Positions 35,752-43,590 of a stretch of 64,000 bases of DNA are shown one piece after another; position 1 is the stretch's first letter; every line of letters starts with the position of its first letter. The DNA is from Micromonospora sp. NBC_00389 (GTDB taxonomy: Bacteria > Actinomycetota > Actinomycetes > Mycobacteriales > Micromonosporaceae), in NCBI RefSeq assembly GCF_036059255.1, contig NZ_CP107947.1, forward strand, positions 62,001 to 126,000, given 5' to 3'. The position numbers were made by a program, and so were the translations under genes. The notes beneath the pieces were generated by a model that was given only the letters and a program-made list of their open reading frames with translations, did no database searches and was not told where the DNA came from.

Positions 35752-36162
35752 CTAGCGCAGTTCCTGAATGCGGACCATGTTGCCCGCGGGGTCGCGGAAG
35801 GCGCAGTCGCGGACGCCGTACGGCTGCTCGGTCGGCTCCTGGACGACCTCGGCATCGCTGGCCTCCAGTTTGGCGAAGGTGGCGTCGAGGTCGGCGGTGG
35901 CCAGGTTGACGCCGAAGTAGCTGCCCTTGGCCATCAGCTCAAGGATGGTGCGCCGCTCGTCGTCGGTGATGCCGGGGCTGGCGGTCGGCGGGTGCAGGAC
36001 GATGGACGTGTCGGGCTGGTCGGCGGGGCCGACGGTGATCCAGCGCATCCCCTCGTATCCGACGTCGTTCCGAACCTCGAAGCCGAGGGTGTCGCGGTAG
36101 AAGGCCAGCGAGGCGTCCGGGTCGGTGTGCGGGAGGAAGCTCGAGTGAATGGTGATCTGCAT
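35752..36162 (-). CDS. VOC family protein
   Basis: A 136-residue glyoxalase/bleomycin-resistance-like fold: TIHSSFLPHTDPDASLAFYRDTLGFEVRND, a middle loop VGPADQPDTSIVLHPP, and YGVRDCAFRDPAGNMVRIQEL at the end. It lies 5 bp after the AraC regulator's stop and is probably its target, within one transcript. The substrate is unknown. Confidence 0.85.
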   Translation of the reverse strand: MQITIHSSFLPHTDPDASLAFYRDTLGFEVRNDVGYEGMRWITVGPADQPDTSIVLHPPTASPGITDDERRTILELMAKGSYFGVNLATADLDATFAKLEASDAEVVQEPTEQPYGVRDCAFRDPAGNMVRIQELR

Positions 36163-36167
36163 GACGG

Positions 36168-36617
36168 TCACGCTAGGCGCGGCCCGGGAGCCGGCGCTTC
36201 TCGATTCCTGACCGGTCTGGTCACCTGTTTCGCCACGCAGGACGGCATCCCCGCCGTCGCGGCCGCCGCCTCGCGCCGGTAGGTGCTGGGCGGCACACCG
36301 ACCAACTCCGTGAAGCGGGTGCTGAAGGTGCCCAGTGACGAGCAGCCGACCGCGAAACAGACTTCGGTGACGCTGAGGTCGCCACGGCGCAGCATTGCCA
36401 TCGCACGCTCGATACGCCGCGTCATGAGATAGCTGTACGGCGACTCGCCGTAGGCGAGCCGGAACTCGCGGCTGAGGTGCCCGGCGGACATGTGCGCGCC
36501 ACGGGCGAGCGCCTCGACGTCCAGCGGCTGTGCGTACTCCCGGTCGATCCGGTCGCGGACACGGCGCAGCCGCGCCAGGTCGCTCAGGCGCTGCGCCGCG
36601 TCGGGTTTGCTGGTCAC
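36168..36617 (-). CDS. AraC-type HTH regulator
   Basis: About 149 residues from a GTG at 36617 (VTSKPDAAQRL). It consists almost wholly of an AraC DNA-binding domain: RVRDRIDREYAQPLDVEALARGAHMSAGHLSREFRLAYGESPYSYLMTRRIERAMAMLRRGDLSVTEVCFAVGCSSLGTFSTRFTELVG. No separate ligand domain is present. The start could lie further upstream, but the extra sequence is Ser/Arg-rich and unlikely. It probably co-transcribes with the VOC gene. Confidence 0.8.
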   Translation of the reverse strand: MTSKPDAAQRLSDLARLRRVRDRIDREYAQPLDVEALARGAHMSAGHLSREFRLAYGESPYSYLMTRRIERAMAMLRRGDLSVTEVCFAVGCSSLGTFSTRFTELVGVPPSTYRREAAAATAGMPSCVAKQVTRPVRNREAPAPGPRLA

Positions 36618-36771
36618 CTGCGAAATCGTGCCACAAAGCAGGGGCCAACGGTCGAGCGTGACGCGTCCGGTCGACCAGGATCGGCTTCGCTCGGCTGACC
36701 GGCTGCGCGACCCCGCCGAGCGGGAGGACACTGCCGGCCGGGGCCGGCGCGACCGCCGGCATGATGACCGG

Positions 36772-37167
36772 ATGGCACATCTGGGACTGGTCGCGCTGCT
36801 GGTACGGGAGTACGACGAGGCGATCGACTTCTACGTCGGCGGCCTCGGCTTCGAGTTGGTGGAGGACACCGCCCGCCCGGACGGCTCCCGCTGGGTGGTG
36901 GTCCGCCCGCCGGGCGCCCGGGAGACGGCGCTGCTGCTGGCCCGGCCGAGCAGTGCGGAGCAGCAGGCCCGGATCGGCGACCAGACCGGCGGCCGGGTCG
37001 GCCTGTTCCTGTACACCGAGGACTTCGCCCGGGACCATGCCCGGATGGTCGCGGCCGGGGTGCGGTTCCTGGAGGAGCCGCGGCACGAGGCGTACGGCTC
37101 GGTCGCGGTCTTCGCCGACCTGTACGGCAACCGGTGGGACCTGCTCCAGCCTCGCAGCACAGGGTGA
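36772..37167 (+). CDS. VOC family protein (divergent from AraC)
   Basis: 131 residues: MAHLGLVALLVREYDEAIDFYVGGLGFELVEDTARPDGSRWVVVRPPGA, then RVGLFLYTEDFARDHARMVAAGVRFLEEPRHEAYGSVAVFADLYGNRWDLLQP. This is the Glyoxalase-like 'VGGLGF..VVVRPPGA' subgroup. The ATG at 36772 is in a divergent position to the araC gene. The second VOC gene of this locus suggests a small set of related detoxifying proteins. Confidence 0.82.
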   Translation: MAHLGLVALLVREYDEAIDFYVGGLGFELVEDTARPDGSRWVVVRPPGARETALLLARPSSAEQQARIGDQTGGRVGLFLYTEDFARDHARMVAAGVRFLEEPRHEAYGSVAVFADLYGNRWDLLQPRSTG

Positions 37168-37285
37168 CGCGTCGACGACACTCCGCGCATGGGGGGTGAT
37201 CGACTGTCACCGGTCATGTTATTCTCCGATGTCGATCTCTGCCGCGCGGACCCGGACCGGGTCGTTGTCGGAAGGACACCTCCCG

Positions 37286-38464
37286 ATGCCGGCCGTTGCC
37301 ACTCCGACCGCGCCGCCGCCCGCGCTGGACAATCCGGCCGGCGGCGCGTTCGGCCTCATCTTCACCACGTTGCCGGCGCTGCTGCGGCTGACCTGCGGGC
37401 TGGTCGGCGCGGTGGTGGCGCTGTCGGTGCGTACCCCGCCGGTCGAGCCGGCCCTGCTGCTGCCCGGCGTGGCCGCACTGACCGGCTGGTCCGTCTGGTA
37501 CGCCGCCCGCGCCCTGCGCCACGGGATCACCCCGGCCCTGGTCGCCGGTGACGTCGCGGTCACCGCGGTGGCCTGCCTGCTCATCCCCCGCCTGGTGGCG
37601 CCCGGGGTGCTGCCCGGCGAGGGCAGTTGGATCGCGGTGCTGGCCAGCACCACAGTGATCAACACGCAGGCCACCGCCCCGGCACGCTGGTCCATCCCGG
37701 CCGGGCTGCTGGTCACCGCCGCGTACGCGGCCGGGGCGCAGGGGGCCGGCAATCCCACCGAGGCCCGGGCGCACGCGGCCACCCTGCTGGTGCAGACCGC
37801 CTGCACGGCGATGATGACGGCCGTGATGCGCCGCCGGATCGGGCGGGCGGACCAGGCGTTCGCCGAGCACCAGCGGCTGACCCGGGACGCGTTGGTCGCC
37901 CGGGCCGCCCGGGAGGCCGAACGCCGGCAGAACCGCGACCTGCACGACACGGTGCTCGGCACGCTGACCATGGTGGGGCTCGGCGCGGTGCCCGGGCGGT
38001 CGGCCGTGTTCAGCGAACGGTGCGCCGCTGACCTGCGTGCCCTCGTCGCGCTGACCGACGGCGGCCCGGTGCCGGGCGACGGCCCGGTGCCGCTGGACGG
38101 GCGGCTGCGGACGGTGCCCGACCGGCTGCCGGAGCTGCGGGTGAGCCTGGAGCTGGCGTCGTGCGCGGTGCCCGCCAGCGTGGCCGACGCGATCACCGAC
38201 AGCGCCTACGCCGCGCTGTCCAACGTGGTCCGGCACGCGCCGGGCGCACGGGCCACGCTGCGGTTGACCCGGGACGCTGTCGCCGTCGTGGTCGAGGTGG
38301 CCGACGACGGCCCCGGCTTCGACCCGGCCAGCGTCCCACCGCACCGGTACGGGCTACGCGAGTCGGTCCGTGGCCGGATGGCGGCGATCGGTGGGCGGGC
38401 CGAGGTGCGCTCGGCGCCCGGCGCGGGCACCCTGATCCGGCTGGAGTGGCCCGGTGTCGGCTGA
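37286..38464 (+). CDS. sensor histidine kinase (HisKA_3 type)
   Basis: 392 residues. Several hydrophobic segments in residues 20-180 form the membrane part. The HisKA_3 phosphoacceptor is RDLHDTVLGTL (His220), and the HATPase region has NVVRHAPGA and DDGPGFDP then GLRESVRGRMAAIGG. It belongs to the NarL-type class with a LuxR-like partner. It overlaps the next gene by 11 bp and is followed by a LuxR-type regulator, so a three-gene signalling unit is likely. The signal is unknown. Confidence 0.87.
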   Translation: MPAVATPTAPPPALDNPAGGAFGLIFTTLPALLRLTCGLVGAVVALSVRTPPVEPALLLPGVAALTGWSVWYAARALRHGITPALVAGDVAVTAVACLLIPRLVAPGVLPGEGSWIAVLASTTVINTQATAPARWSIPAGLLVTAAYAAGAQGAGNPTEARAHAATLLVQTACTAMMTAVMRRRIGRADQAFAEHQRLTRDALVARAAREAERRQNRDLHDTVLGTLTMVGLGAVPGRSAVFSERCAADLRALVALTDGGPVPGDGPVPLDGRLRTVPDRLPELRVSLELASCAVPASVADAITDSAYAALSNVVRHAPGARATLRLTRDAVAVVVEVADDGPGFDPASVPPHRYGLRESVRGRMAAIGGRAEVRSAPGAGTLIRLEWPGVG

Positions 38465-39692
38465 CCTCGGCGCCCCGGCGGAGCGCACCGGAGCACCGGA
38501 GGCAACCCTCCGCGCCCCGGGGCCGGCGCTCCAGCCCGGCCTGACCAGCGTTCCGGGGCCCAGAAATCCGGCGCCGACGATGGTGCTCGCCGCGCCGGCG
38601 GCAGTGGCACACGCCTCCGACCGGGGTGCCCGGATCGCCGCCGTCGCCATCGCGCTGGCCTGGCATGCCGCCATCGGGCTGCCGGCGGTGCTGGGCGCCC
38701 GCACGGAGTTCGCCGCGCCAGCGGTGGTGCTCGGCGGCTGGGCGCTGGTCGCCGTGGCCGGCGCGGTGGCCGGGGTACGGCTGCTGCGCGGCGCGCAGCT
38801 GCCGCCATGGCCACTCGCCGCGCTGCTGGTCGTCGTCGACGCGGCGGTCTTCGCCGCAGCCGGCGAACGGCAGCTGTTCACCGCCGGCAACTGGGTGTGG
38901 AGCACGCTCGGCTGGTTCTTCCTGCTGGCGATGTGGGGCCGGCGGGTCACCGGGCTGCTCGCGCTGCTCACCACGCATGCGTTGATCGCGTTGGCCGCCG
39001 TGCTCTGGCACGGCCCTGACACGGCCGACCTGGCCCGCTACGTGATGTACGTCTACGGCACCTTCTCGCTGCCGGTGGCGGTGTTCATGGGCAGCGCGGC
39101 GATCGTCGGCCTGGCCCGGGACCGGGCAGCCACCGCAGCCGCCGGTCACGCGATGGCCGCGGAGCGGGACGCCGCCGAGCGGGCCCTTCGGGAACGCCGC
39201 GACCGCCTCGCCCTGGTCGGCGCGGCGGCCGGGCGGGTGCTCGGGGACCTGGCCGCCGGGCAGGCCGATCCGGACGACCCGGAGGTGCAGCGCCGCTGCA
39301 TGCTGGCCGCGGCCCGGCTGCGCCGCCTCATCGCCGAATCCGACGACGTGCCCGATCCGCTGCTGCACGAGCTGCGGGCCGCCGCCGACCTGGCCGAACG
39401 TAACGGACTGCCGATCGATCTGGTCACCATCGGCAGTCCGCCGCCGCTGCCGGTGGAGATCCGCCGCCGGCTGGCCGACCCGCTCACCGGCGTCCTCGCC
39501 GACGCGCGGGGCTGGGCCCGACTGACCGTGGTTTCCGGTCCTGACGAGGTGGTGATCAGCCTGGTCACGTCGGACCGGGAGGGGCCTGCAGCGGCCGGCC
39601 CGCCGCTCGGGGAGCACGACGACGGGCCGGTACAGCACCTCTACGAGCGGGACGGGGACATCAGATGGGCGCAGACCCGGTGGCGGAAGTGA
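38454..39692 (+). CDS. membrane protein, degenerate kinase-like partner
   Basis: 412 residues with five or six hydrophobic segments in residues 60-230, then a coiled-coil-like soluble part (AAERDAAERALRERRDRLALVGAAAGRVLGDLAAGQ). The layout mirrors a histidine kinase, but I see no H-box histidine and no G-box. It overlaps the upstream kinase by 11 bp and the downstream regulator by 28 bp. It may regulate the kinase or form a heteromer with it. The GTG start at 38454 reads through the overlap. Confidence 0.65.
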   Translation: MSADLGAPAERTGAPEATLRAPGPALQPGLTSVPGPRNPAPTMVLAAPAAVAHASDRGARIAAVAIALAWHAAIGLPAVLGARTEFAAPAVVLGGWALVAVAGAVAGVRLLRGAQLPPWPLAALLVVVDAAVFAAAGERQLFTAGNWVWSTLGWFFLLAMWGRRVTGLLALLTTHALIALAAVLWHGPDTADLARYVMYVYGTFSLPVAVFMGSAAIVGLARDRAATAAAGHAMAAERDAAERALRERRDRLALVGAAAGRVLGDLAAGQADPDDPEVQRRCMLAAARLRRLIAESDDVPDPLLHELRAAADLAERNGLPIDLVTIGSPPPLPVEIRRRLADPLTGVLADARGWARLTVVSGPDEVVISLVTSDREGPAAAGPPLGEHDDGPVQHLYERDGDIRWAQTRWRK

Positions 39693-40378
39693 CCGGCGAC
39701 CGGCCGGTCGGGGTGGCGATCGTCGACGACCACCCGGTGGTGGTCGACGGGGTGCGCGCCTGGCTCGCCACCGAGCCGAGGCTGACCGTGCTGGCCACCG
39801 GGGACGACCCGGACGAGGTGCTGCGGGCGGCGCCGGACGCCGATGTGGTCCTGCTCGACCTCCGCCTGCACGGTCGGATGGTGCTGGACAAGCTGGCCGA
39901 GCTGAGCGCCACCGGGCGGCGGGTGGTGGTCTACTCGGAGCACACCGACCCGGAGACGATGCTCGCCGCGTTGGACGCCGGGGCGGTGGCGTTCCTGGCC
40001 AAGCACGAGGGCCGGGAGCACTGTGTGGCGACCGTGCTGGCCGCGGCGAGCGACCGCGCGTACGTGCCGCCGGCGCTGGCCGGCGCGATGGTCGGCGACC
40101 CGCGACCGGACCGGCCGACGCTGTCCGACAAGGAGCGCGAAGCGCTGCTGCTCTGGTTCCAGTCGATGTCCAAGGCGTCGGTGGCTCGCCGGATGCGGAT
40201 CAGCGAGCACACGGTCAAGCAGTATGTCGACCGTGCGCGGATCAAGTACACCCGGGCGGGGCGGCCGGCCGCCACAAAGGCGGCGCTGCTCGCCCGGGCG
40301 ATCGAGGACGGCCTTGTCCGCCCGGAGGAGATCGGCATCTACCGGTCACAGGCGACGCACGACCGGCCGACCCCCTAA
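39665..40378 (+). CDS. LuxR/NarL family response regulator
   Basis: 237 residues. The receiver domain has DDHPVVVDG, the phosphoacceptor Asp65 (VVLLDLRL), a later Ser/Lys pair and AKHEG. The output domain is LuxR-like: LSDKEREALLLWFQSMSKASVARRMRISEHTVKQYVDRARIKY. It is the partner of the histidine kinase two genes upstream. It overlaps the preceding gene by 28 bp. Confidence 0.9.
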   Translation: MGADPVAEVTGDRPVGVAIVDDHPVVVDGVRAWLATEPRLTVLATGDDPDEVLRAAPDADVVLLDLRLHGRMVLDKLAELSATGRRVVVYSEHTDPETMLAALDAGAVAFLAKHEGREHCVATVLAAASDRAYVPPALAGAMVGDPRPDRPTLSDKEREALLLWFQSMSKASVARRMRISEHTVKQYVDRARIKYTRAGRPAATKAALLARAIEDGLVRPEEIGIYRSQATHDRPTP

Positions 40379-40450
40379 CGGGCGTCATGACAGCGGCTCG
40401 CTGATCCACCAGGCTTCACACCACAGCCAGCTGACCGGGAGGTCGTGACG

Positions 40451-41173
40451 ATGCACGCCGACGCGTCCCCGTTCTTCATCGGCCCCCACCGGTTCGATGC
40501 GCCGGACGACGATGTCAGGCCGACCCTGGATCGCCGCTACGACCTGCGCCCGGTGCCCGGCGAGCGGGTGCTCGGCCGGTACCGACTGCTGGTCGCGGGT
40601 TACCTGCTCGGGCCGACGGAGTCGCAGCGTGGCTGGCGGCTGCCCGGGCCGGTGTCGGTGACCGTCACCGACCAGCGGATGTGCTGGGTGAGCAGCGGCT
40701 CGCAGTTTTCCCTGGTCGCCGACGACACGTCCGGCCTTCGGCCGGCGGGCCGGCTGACCGGCCTGATGAGCGGTCAGATCCGCTGGCAGTGGCCGTCCCG
40801 GTTGGAGCTGCCCCCGGCCGACCCGGACGGCGTGGCGCAGCTGCTGATCGTCTGCGACGCGCTGCGCACCATTCAGCAGCCGGCGCTGGCCCTCGGCGGG
40901 TCGACCGTAGAGGTCATCGCGCTGGCCCGGCAGGTCCGTCGGGCGGTGGCCACGTTCCGGCTCATCCACCCGCAACTGGTCGACCTCTCCGCGCAGGAGC
41001 GGGACGTGCTGCTGCTGCGGGCCGGTTCCGGGTGGCTCGCCGGCAACACCCGGGTCACCCTGCCGGGCTCGCTGCCAGTGGAGTTCCGGTCCCGGGACGA
41101 CTACTACCGTTCGGTGCCGGAGCCGACCTCGTGGAGCGGGCTCGCAGGCGGCGCAGCATCCGGGCGTCGGTGA
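40451..41173 (+). CDS. hypothetical protein
   Basis: About 240 residues, soluble, with a beta-rich first half (GPVSVTVTDQRMCWVSSGSQFSLVADD) and a helical second half. It resembles PH- or SRPBCC-like domains only loosely. The ATG at 40451 has GGAGG 8 nt before it. It follows the response regulator with a 72-bp gap. Its last 119 bp overlap the antisense end of the GlxA-type regulator gene. I do not recognise the family. Confidence 0.6.
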   Translation: MHADASPFFIGPHRFDAPDDDVRPTLDRRYDLRPVPGERVLGRYRLLVAGYLLGPTESQRGWRLPGPVSVTVTDQRMCWVSSGSQFSLVADDTSGLRPAGRLTGLMSGQIRWQWPSRLELPPADPDGVAQLLIVCDALRTIQQPALALGGSTVEVIALARQVRRAVATFRLIHPQLVDLSAQERDVLLLRAGSGWLAGNTRVTLPGSLPVEFRSRDDYYRSVPEPTSWSGLAGGAASGRR

Positions 41174-42035
41174 AGCCGACCGTCCGCGCGGCGGCCTCCA
41201 CCGTCGCGCCGTGCCCGATCAGGTGCTCGGCGCGTTCCACCCGTAGCAACTGCTGGTAGCCGAGCGGGGTGAGCCCGGTGGTCGCGCGGAACAGCCGGGT
41301 CAGCGTCCGTTCCGCCACGCCGCCGGCAGCGGCCAGGTCGGCGAGCGGCAGCGGCTCGGCGTACCGGCCGTCGATCAGGTCCTGCACCCGGTGCACCGCG
41401 TCGGACAGGTGCGAGCGATGCCGCATCATCGCGCTGGCCTGCGGCTCGTGCCCGTTGCGCCGGGCGTAGACGACCAGCGTGCGGGCGATCCGGGCGGCGG
41501 TCGCCGGGCCGTGCCGGGTGGCCACCAGGTGCAGCGCCACGTCGATGCCGCTGGCGATGCCGGCCGAGGTGACCACCCGGTCGTCGACCACGTACAGCAC
41601 GTCGCGGGCCACCCGGGCCGCCGGGTACCGGCGGGTCAGGTCGTCCTGCACCTCGTGGTGGGTGGTGCAGCGCCGGCCGTCGAGCAACCCGGCCCGACCG
41701 AGGGCGTACGCACCGGCGCAGACGCTGGCCACCGTGCCTCCGGCCGCGTGGTGCTCGGCGAGCCGCCGCAGGTCGGTCGCCGACACCGGTCCCTGCGGGC
41801 CGTGCGCCGACGGTCGCCAACCGGGTACCAGCACCAGGTCGTCCGGGGTCAGCTCGGGCCATCGGGTCTCGGCGACCAGCGGTACGCCCTGCACGCTGGG
41901 CACCTGCTCCCGTTCGGCGACGTAGTGCAGTCGGTAGTCGTACCCGAGGTCGGCGGCGCTGGAGAAGACCTGGGCTGGCCCGGCGAGGTCCAGCAGGTGC
42001 AGCTGCGGGACCAGCAGGAAGACGACCCGGGTCAC
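41055..42035 (-). CDS. GlxA-type regulator: DJ-1/PfpI domain plus AraC HTH
   Basis: 326 residues. The N-terminal class I glutaminase-like/DJ-1 domain (VTRVVFLLVPQLHLLDLAGPAQVFS..., ASVCAGAYALGRAGLLDGRR with the Cys elbow) precedes a C-terminal AraC HTH (AVHRVQDLIDGRYAEPLPLADLAAAGGVAERTLTRLFRATTGLTPLGYQQLLRVERAEHLI..., EAAARTVGFTD). The start is a GTG at 42035, 5 bp after the isochorismatase stop. It probably regulates its neighbour. The C-terminus, where it overlaps the converging gene, is unusually long and Pro/Ser-rich. Confidence 0.85.
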   Translation of the reverse strand: MTRVVFLLVPQLHLLDLAGPAQVFSSAADLGYDYRLHYVAEREQVPSVQGVPLVAETRWPELTPDDLVLVPGWRPSAHGPQGPVSATDLRRLAEHHAAGGTVASVCAGAYALGRAGLLDGRRCTTHHEVQDDLTRRYPAARVARDVLYVVDDRVVTSAGIASGIDVALHLVATRHGPATAARIARTLVVYARRNGHEPQASAMMRHRSHLSDAVHRVQDLIDGRYAEPLPLADLAAAGGVAERTLTRLFRATTGLTPLGYQQLLRVERAEHLIGHGATVEAAARTVGFTDARMLRRLRARSTRSAPAPNGSSRPGTGTPLAASPAG

Positions 42036-42040
42036 CCTGG

Positions 42041-42649
42041 TCAGCCCCGGACGCCGGTCAGGGTCGCACCCGTCAACTCGTCCACCGTGCGGATGGTCGC
42101 GAAGCGGCCGGCCAGCGCGTACTCGGTGCGGGTGACCATCTCCTCGGCCGAGAGCGTGCGCGGGTCGGCGAGGATCTCCTCGACGGTGGCGGTCTCCGGC
42201 AGGTCCCGGTGCGGGGTGGGGAAGGTCAGCGTGGCGTCGGTGACGAACGTCATCCGGTAGCCGAGGTCCGCGCCGACCCGGGTGGTGGTCTCGACGCACT
42301 GCTCGGTCCGGATGCCGCAGACGGTGAGGTCGTGGATGCCGGCCAGGGTGAGCAGTTGCTGGAGGTTGGTGGTGCTGAACGCGTTGTGCGCGGTCTTGAC
42401 CAGCGTCGGTTCACCCTCGGCCGGGACCAGACCGTCGATCAGCCGCACGTGCCCGAGGGCCGGGTCGAACACCCCGCCCGTGCCGGGCTCGGAGTGCAGG
42501 ACCCAGACCACCAGGTCGCCGCGCTGGCGGGCGGCGGCGACCAGCCGGTCGACCTGCCGGACCAGGTCGGGGTTGGAGCCGTACGCCCAGATCGGGCGCT
42601 GGCGGAAGGACTCCTGGACGTCGACAACGACGAGTGCTGCTCTGCTCAT
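42041..42649 (-). CDS. isochorismatase-family cysteine hydrolase
   Basis: 202 residues. The catalytic triad is visible: Asp in VVVDVQESF, Lys in LVKTAHNAF, and Cys in GIRTEQCVETTTR. Such enzymes hydrolyse nicotinamide, isochorismate, ureidoacrylate or related amides; the substrate is not resolved. It is upstream of and coupled to the GlxA-type regulator, a common pairing. Confidence 0.88.
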   Translation of the reverse strand: MSRAALVVVDVQESFRQRPIWAYGSNPDLVRQVDRLVAAARQRGDLVVWVLHSEPGTGGVFDPALGHVRLIDGLVPAEGEPTLVKTAHNAFSTTNLQQLLTLAGIHDLTVCGIRTEQCVETTTRVGADLGYRMTFVTDATLTFPTPHRDLPETATVEEILADPRTLSAEEMVTRTEYALAGRFATIRTVDELTGATLTGVRG

Positions 42650-42732
42650 GTCTCTGATCCTGGCCGGATGGCGGCCGCGATGGCAGACACCATCATGCCC
42701 GGTTGCGGAACGATCCGGTCACCGCCGCCAGG

Positions 42733-43485
42733 TCACACGCTGGGGGCGCGGTGCTCACCGGCGGCGTCCAGGGCGGCGGCCTCCTCCAGTGTCGGTGCGC
42801 TGCCGCCCAGGTGCGCCGGCTGCCACCAGGTGTCGTCCGGGCCGGCCGGCGAGTCCGGGTACTCCCGCTGCGCCCGGTCGACGAGCGCGCTGAGCCTGGT
42901 GGTCAGCTCGGCGGACAGCACGTTCACGTCCGGAAAGTCCGCCGGGTCGATCGGCTCGCCGATCAGGATGGTGATCGGGGTGTGCCGGCGGGTGAGGGTG
43001 CGTGGGCGGCCCTTCGTCCAGAGCCGCTGGGTGCCCCACACCGCGACCGGCAGCACCGGCACCTTCGCCGAGCGGGCCATCCGGACCGTGCCGCTCTTGA
43101 GCTCCTTGACGGTGAACGACCGGCTGATCGTCGCCTCGGGGAAGACGCCCACCACCTCGCCGCGCTTGAGCGCGTCCACGGCCGTGCGGAACGAGGCCGC
43201 GCCAGCCTGCCGGTCCACCGGGATGTGCTTCATCCCGCGCATCAACGGACCGCCGATCCGGTGCCCGAAGACCGACTGCTTGGCCATGAACCGGACCAGC
43301 CGGTGCGACGCGTGTGCACCCAGGCCGGCGAAGATGAAGTCGAGGTAGCTGACGTGGTTGCTGGCCAGCACTGCCCCGCCGGTGCGGGGTACGTGATGGG
43401 CGCCCTCGATCGTGATCTTCAGGTCGAGGACCCGGAACATCGTCTTGGCGGCGGCGATAACGGGCGGGTACACGAGCTCCGGCAT
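42733..43485 (-). CDS. 1-acyl-sn-glycerol-3-phosphate acyltransferase (PlsC-like)
   Basis: 250 residues. The acyltransferase box is NHVSYLDFIF (HX4D) and the second box is VGVFPEATISRS (PEGTxS-like, with Ala for Gly). It acylates lysophosphatidic acid or a related acceptor at the membrane. A hydrophobic N-terminal stretch may associate with the bilayer. It follows, 105 bp downstream, the debranching-like enzyme on the same strand but is likely separate. Confidence 0.85.
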   Translation of the reverse strand: MPELVYPPVIAAAKTMFRVLDLKITIEGAHHVPRTGGAVLASNHVSYLDFIFAGLGAHASHRLVRFMAKQSVFGHRIGGPLMRGMKHIPVDRQAGAASFRTAVDALKRGEVVGVFPEATISRSFTVKELKSGTVRMARSAKVPVLPVAVWGTQRLWTKGRPRTLTRRHTPITILIGEPIDPADFPDVNVLSAELTTRLSALVDRAQREYPDSPAGPDDTWWQPAHLGGSAPTLEEAAALDAAGEHRAPSV

Positions 43486-43590
43486 TCGCAGAATCTACCC
43501 TGCCCGTTTGTGGATCGCCTGGGTGGAGACCGGGCGGCGACGCCGGGCTGCGCGTCGCCGCCGGTTCACCGGCTCGGCCGGCCGGTCGGG

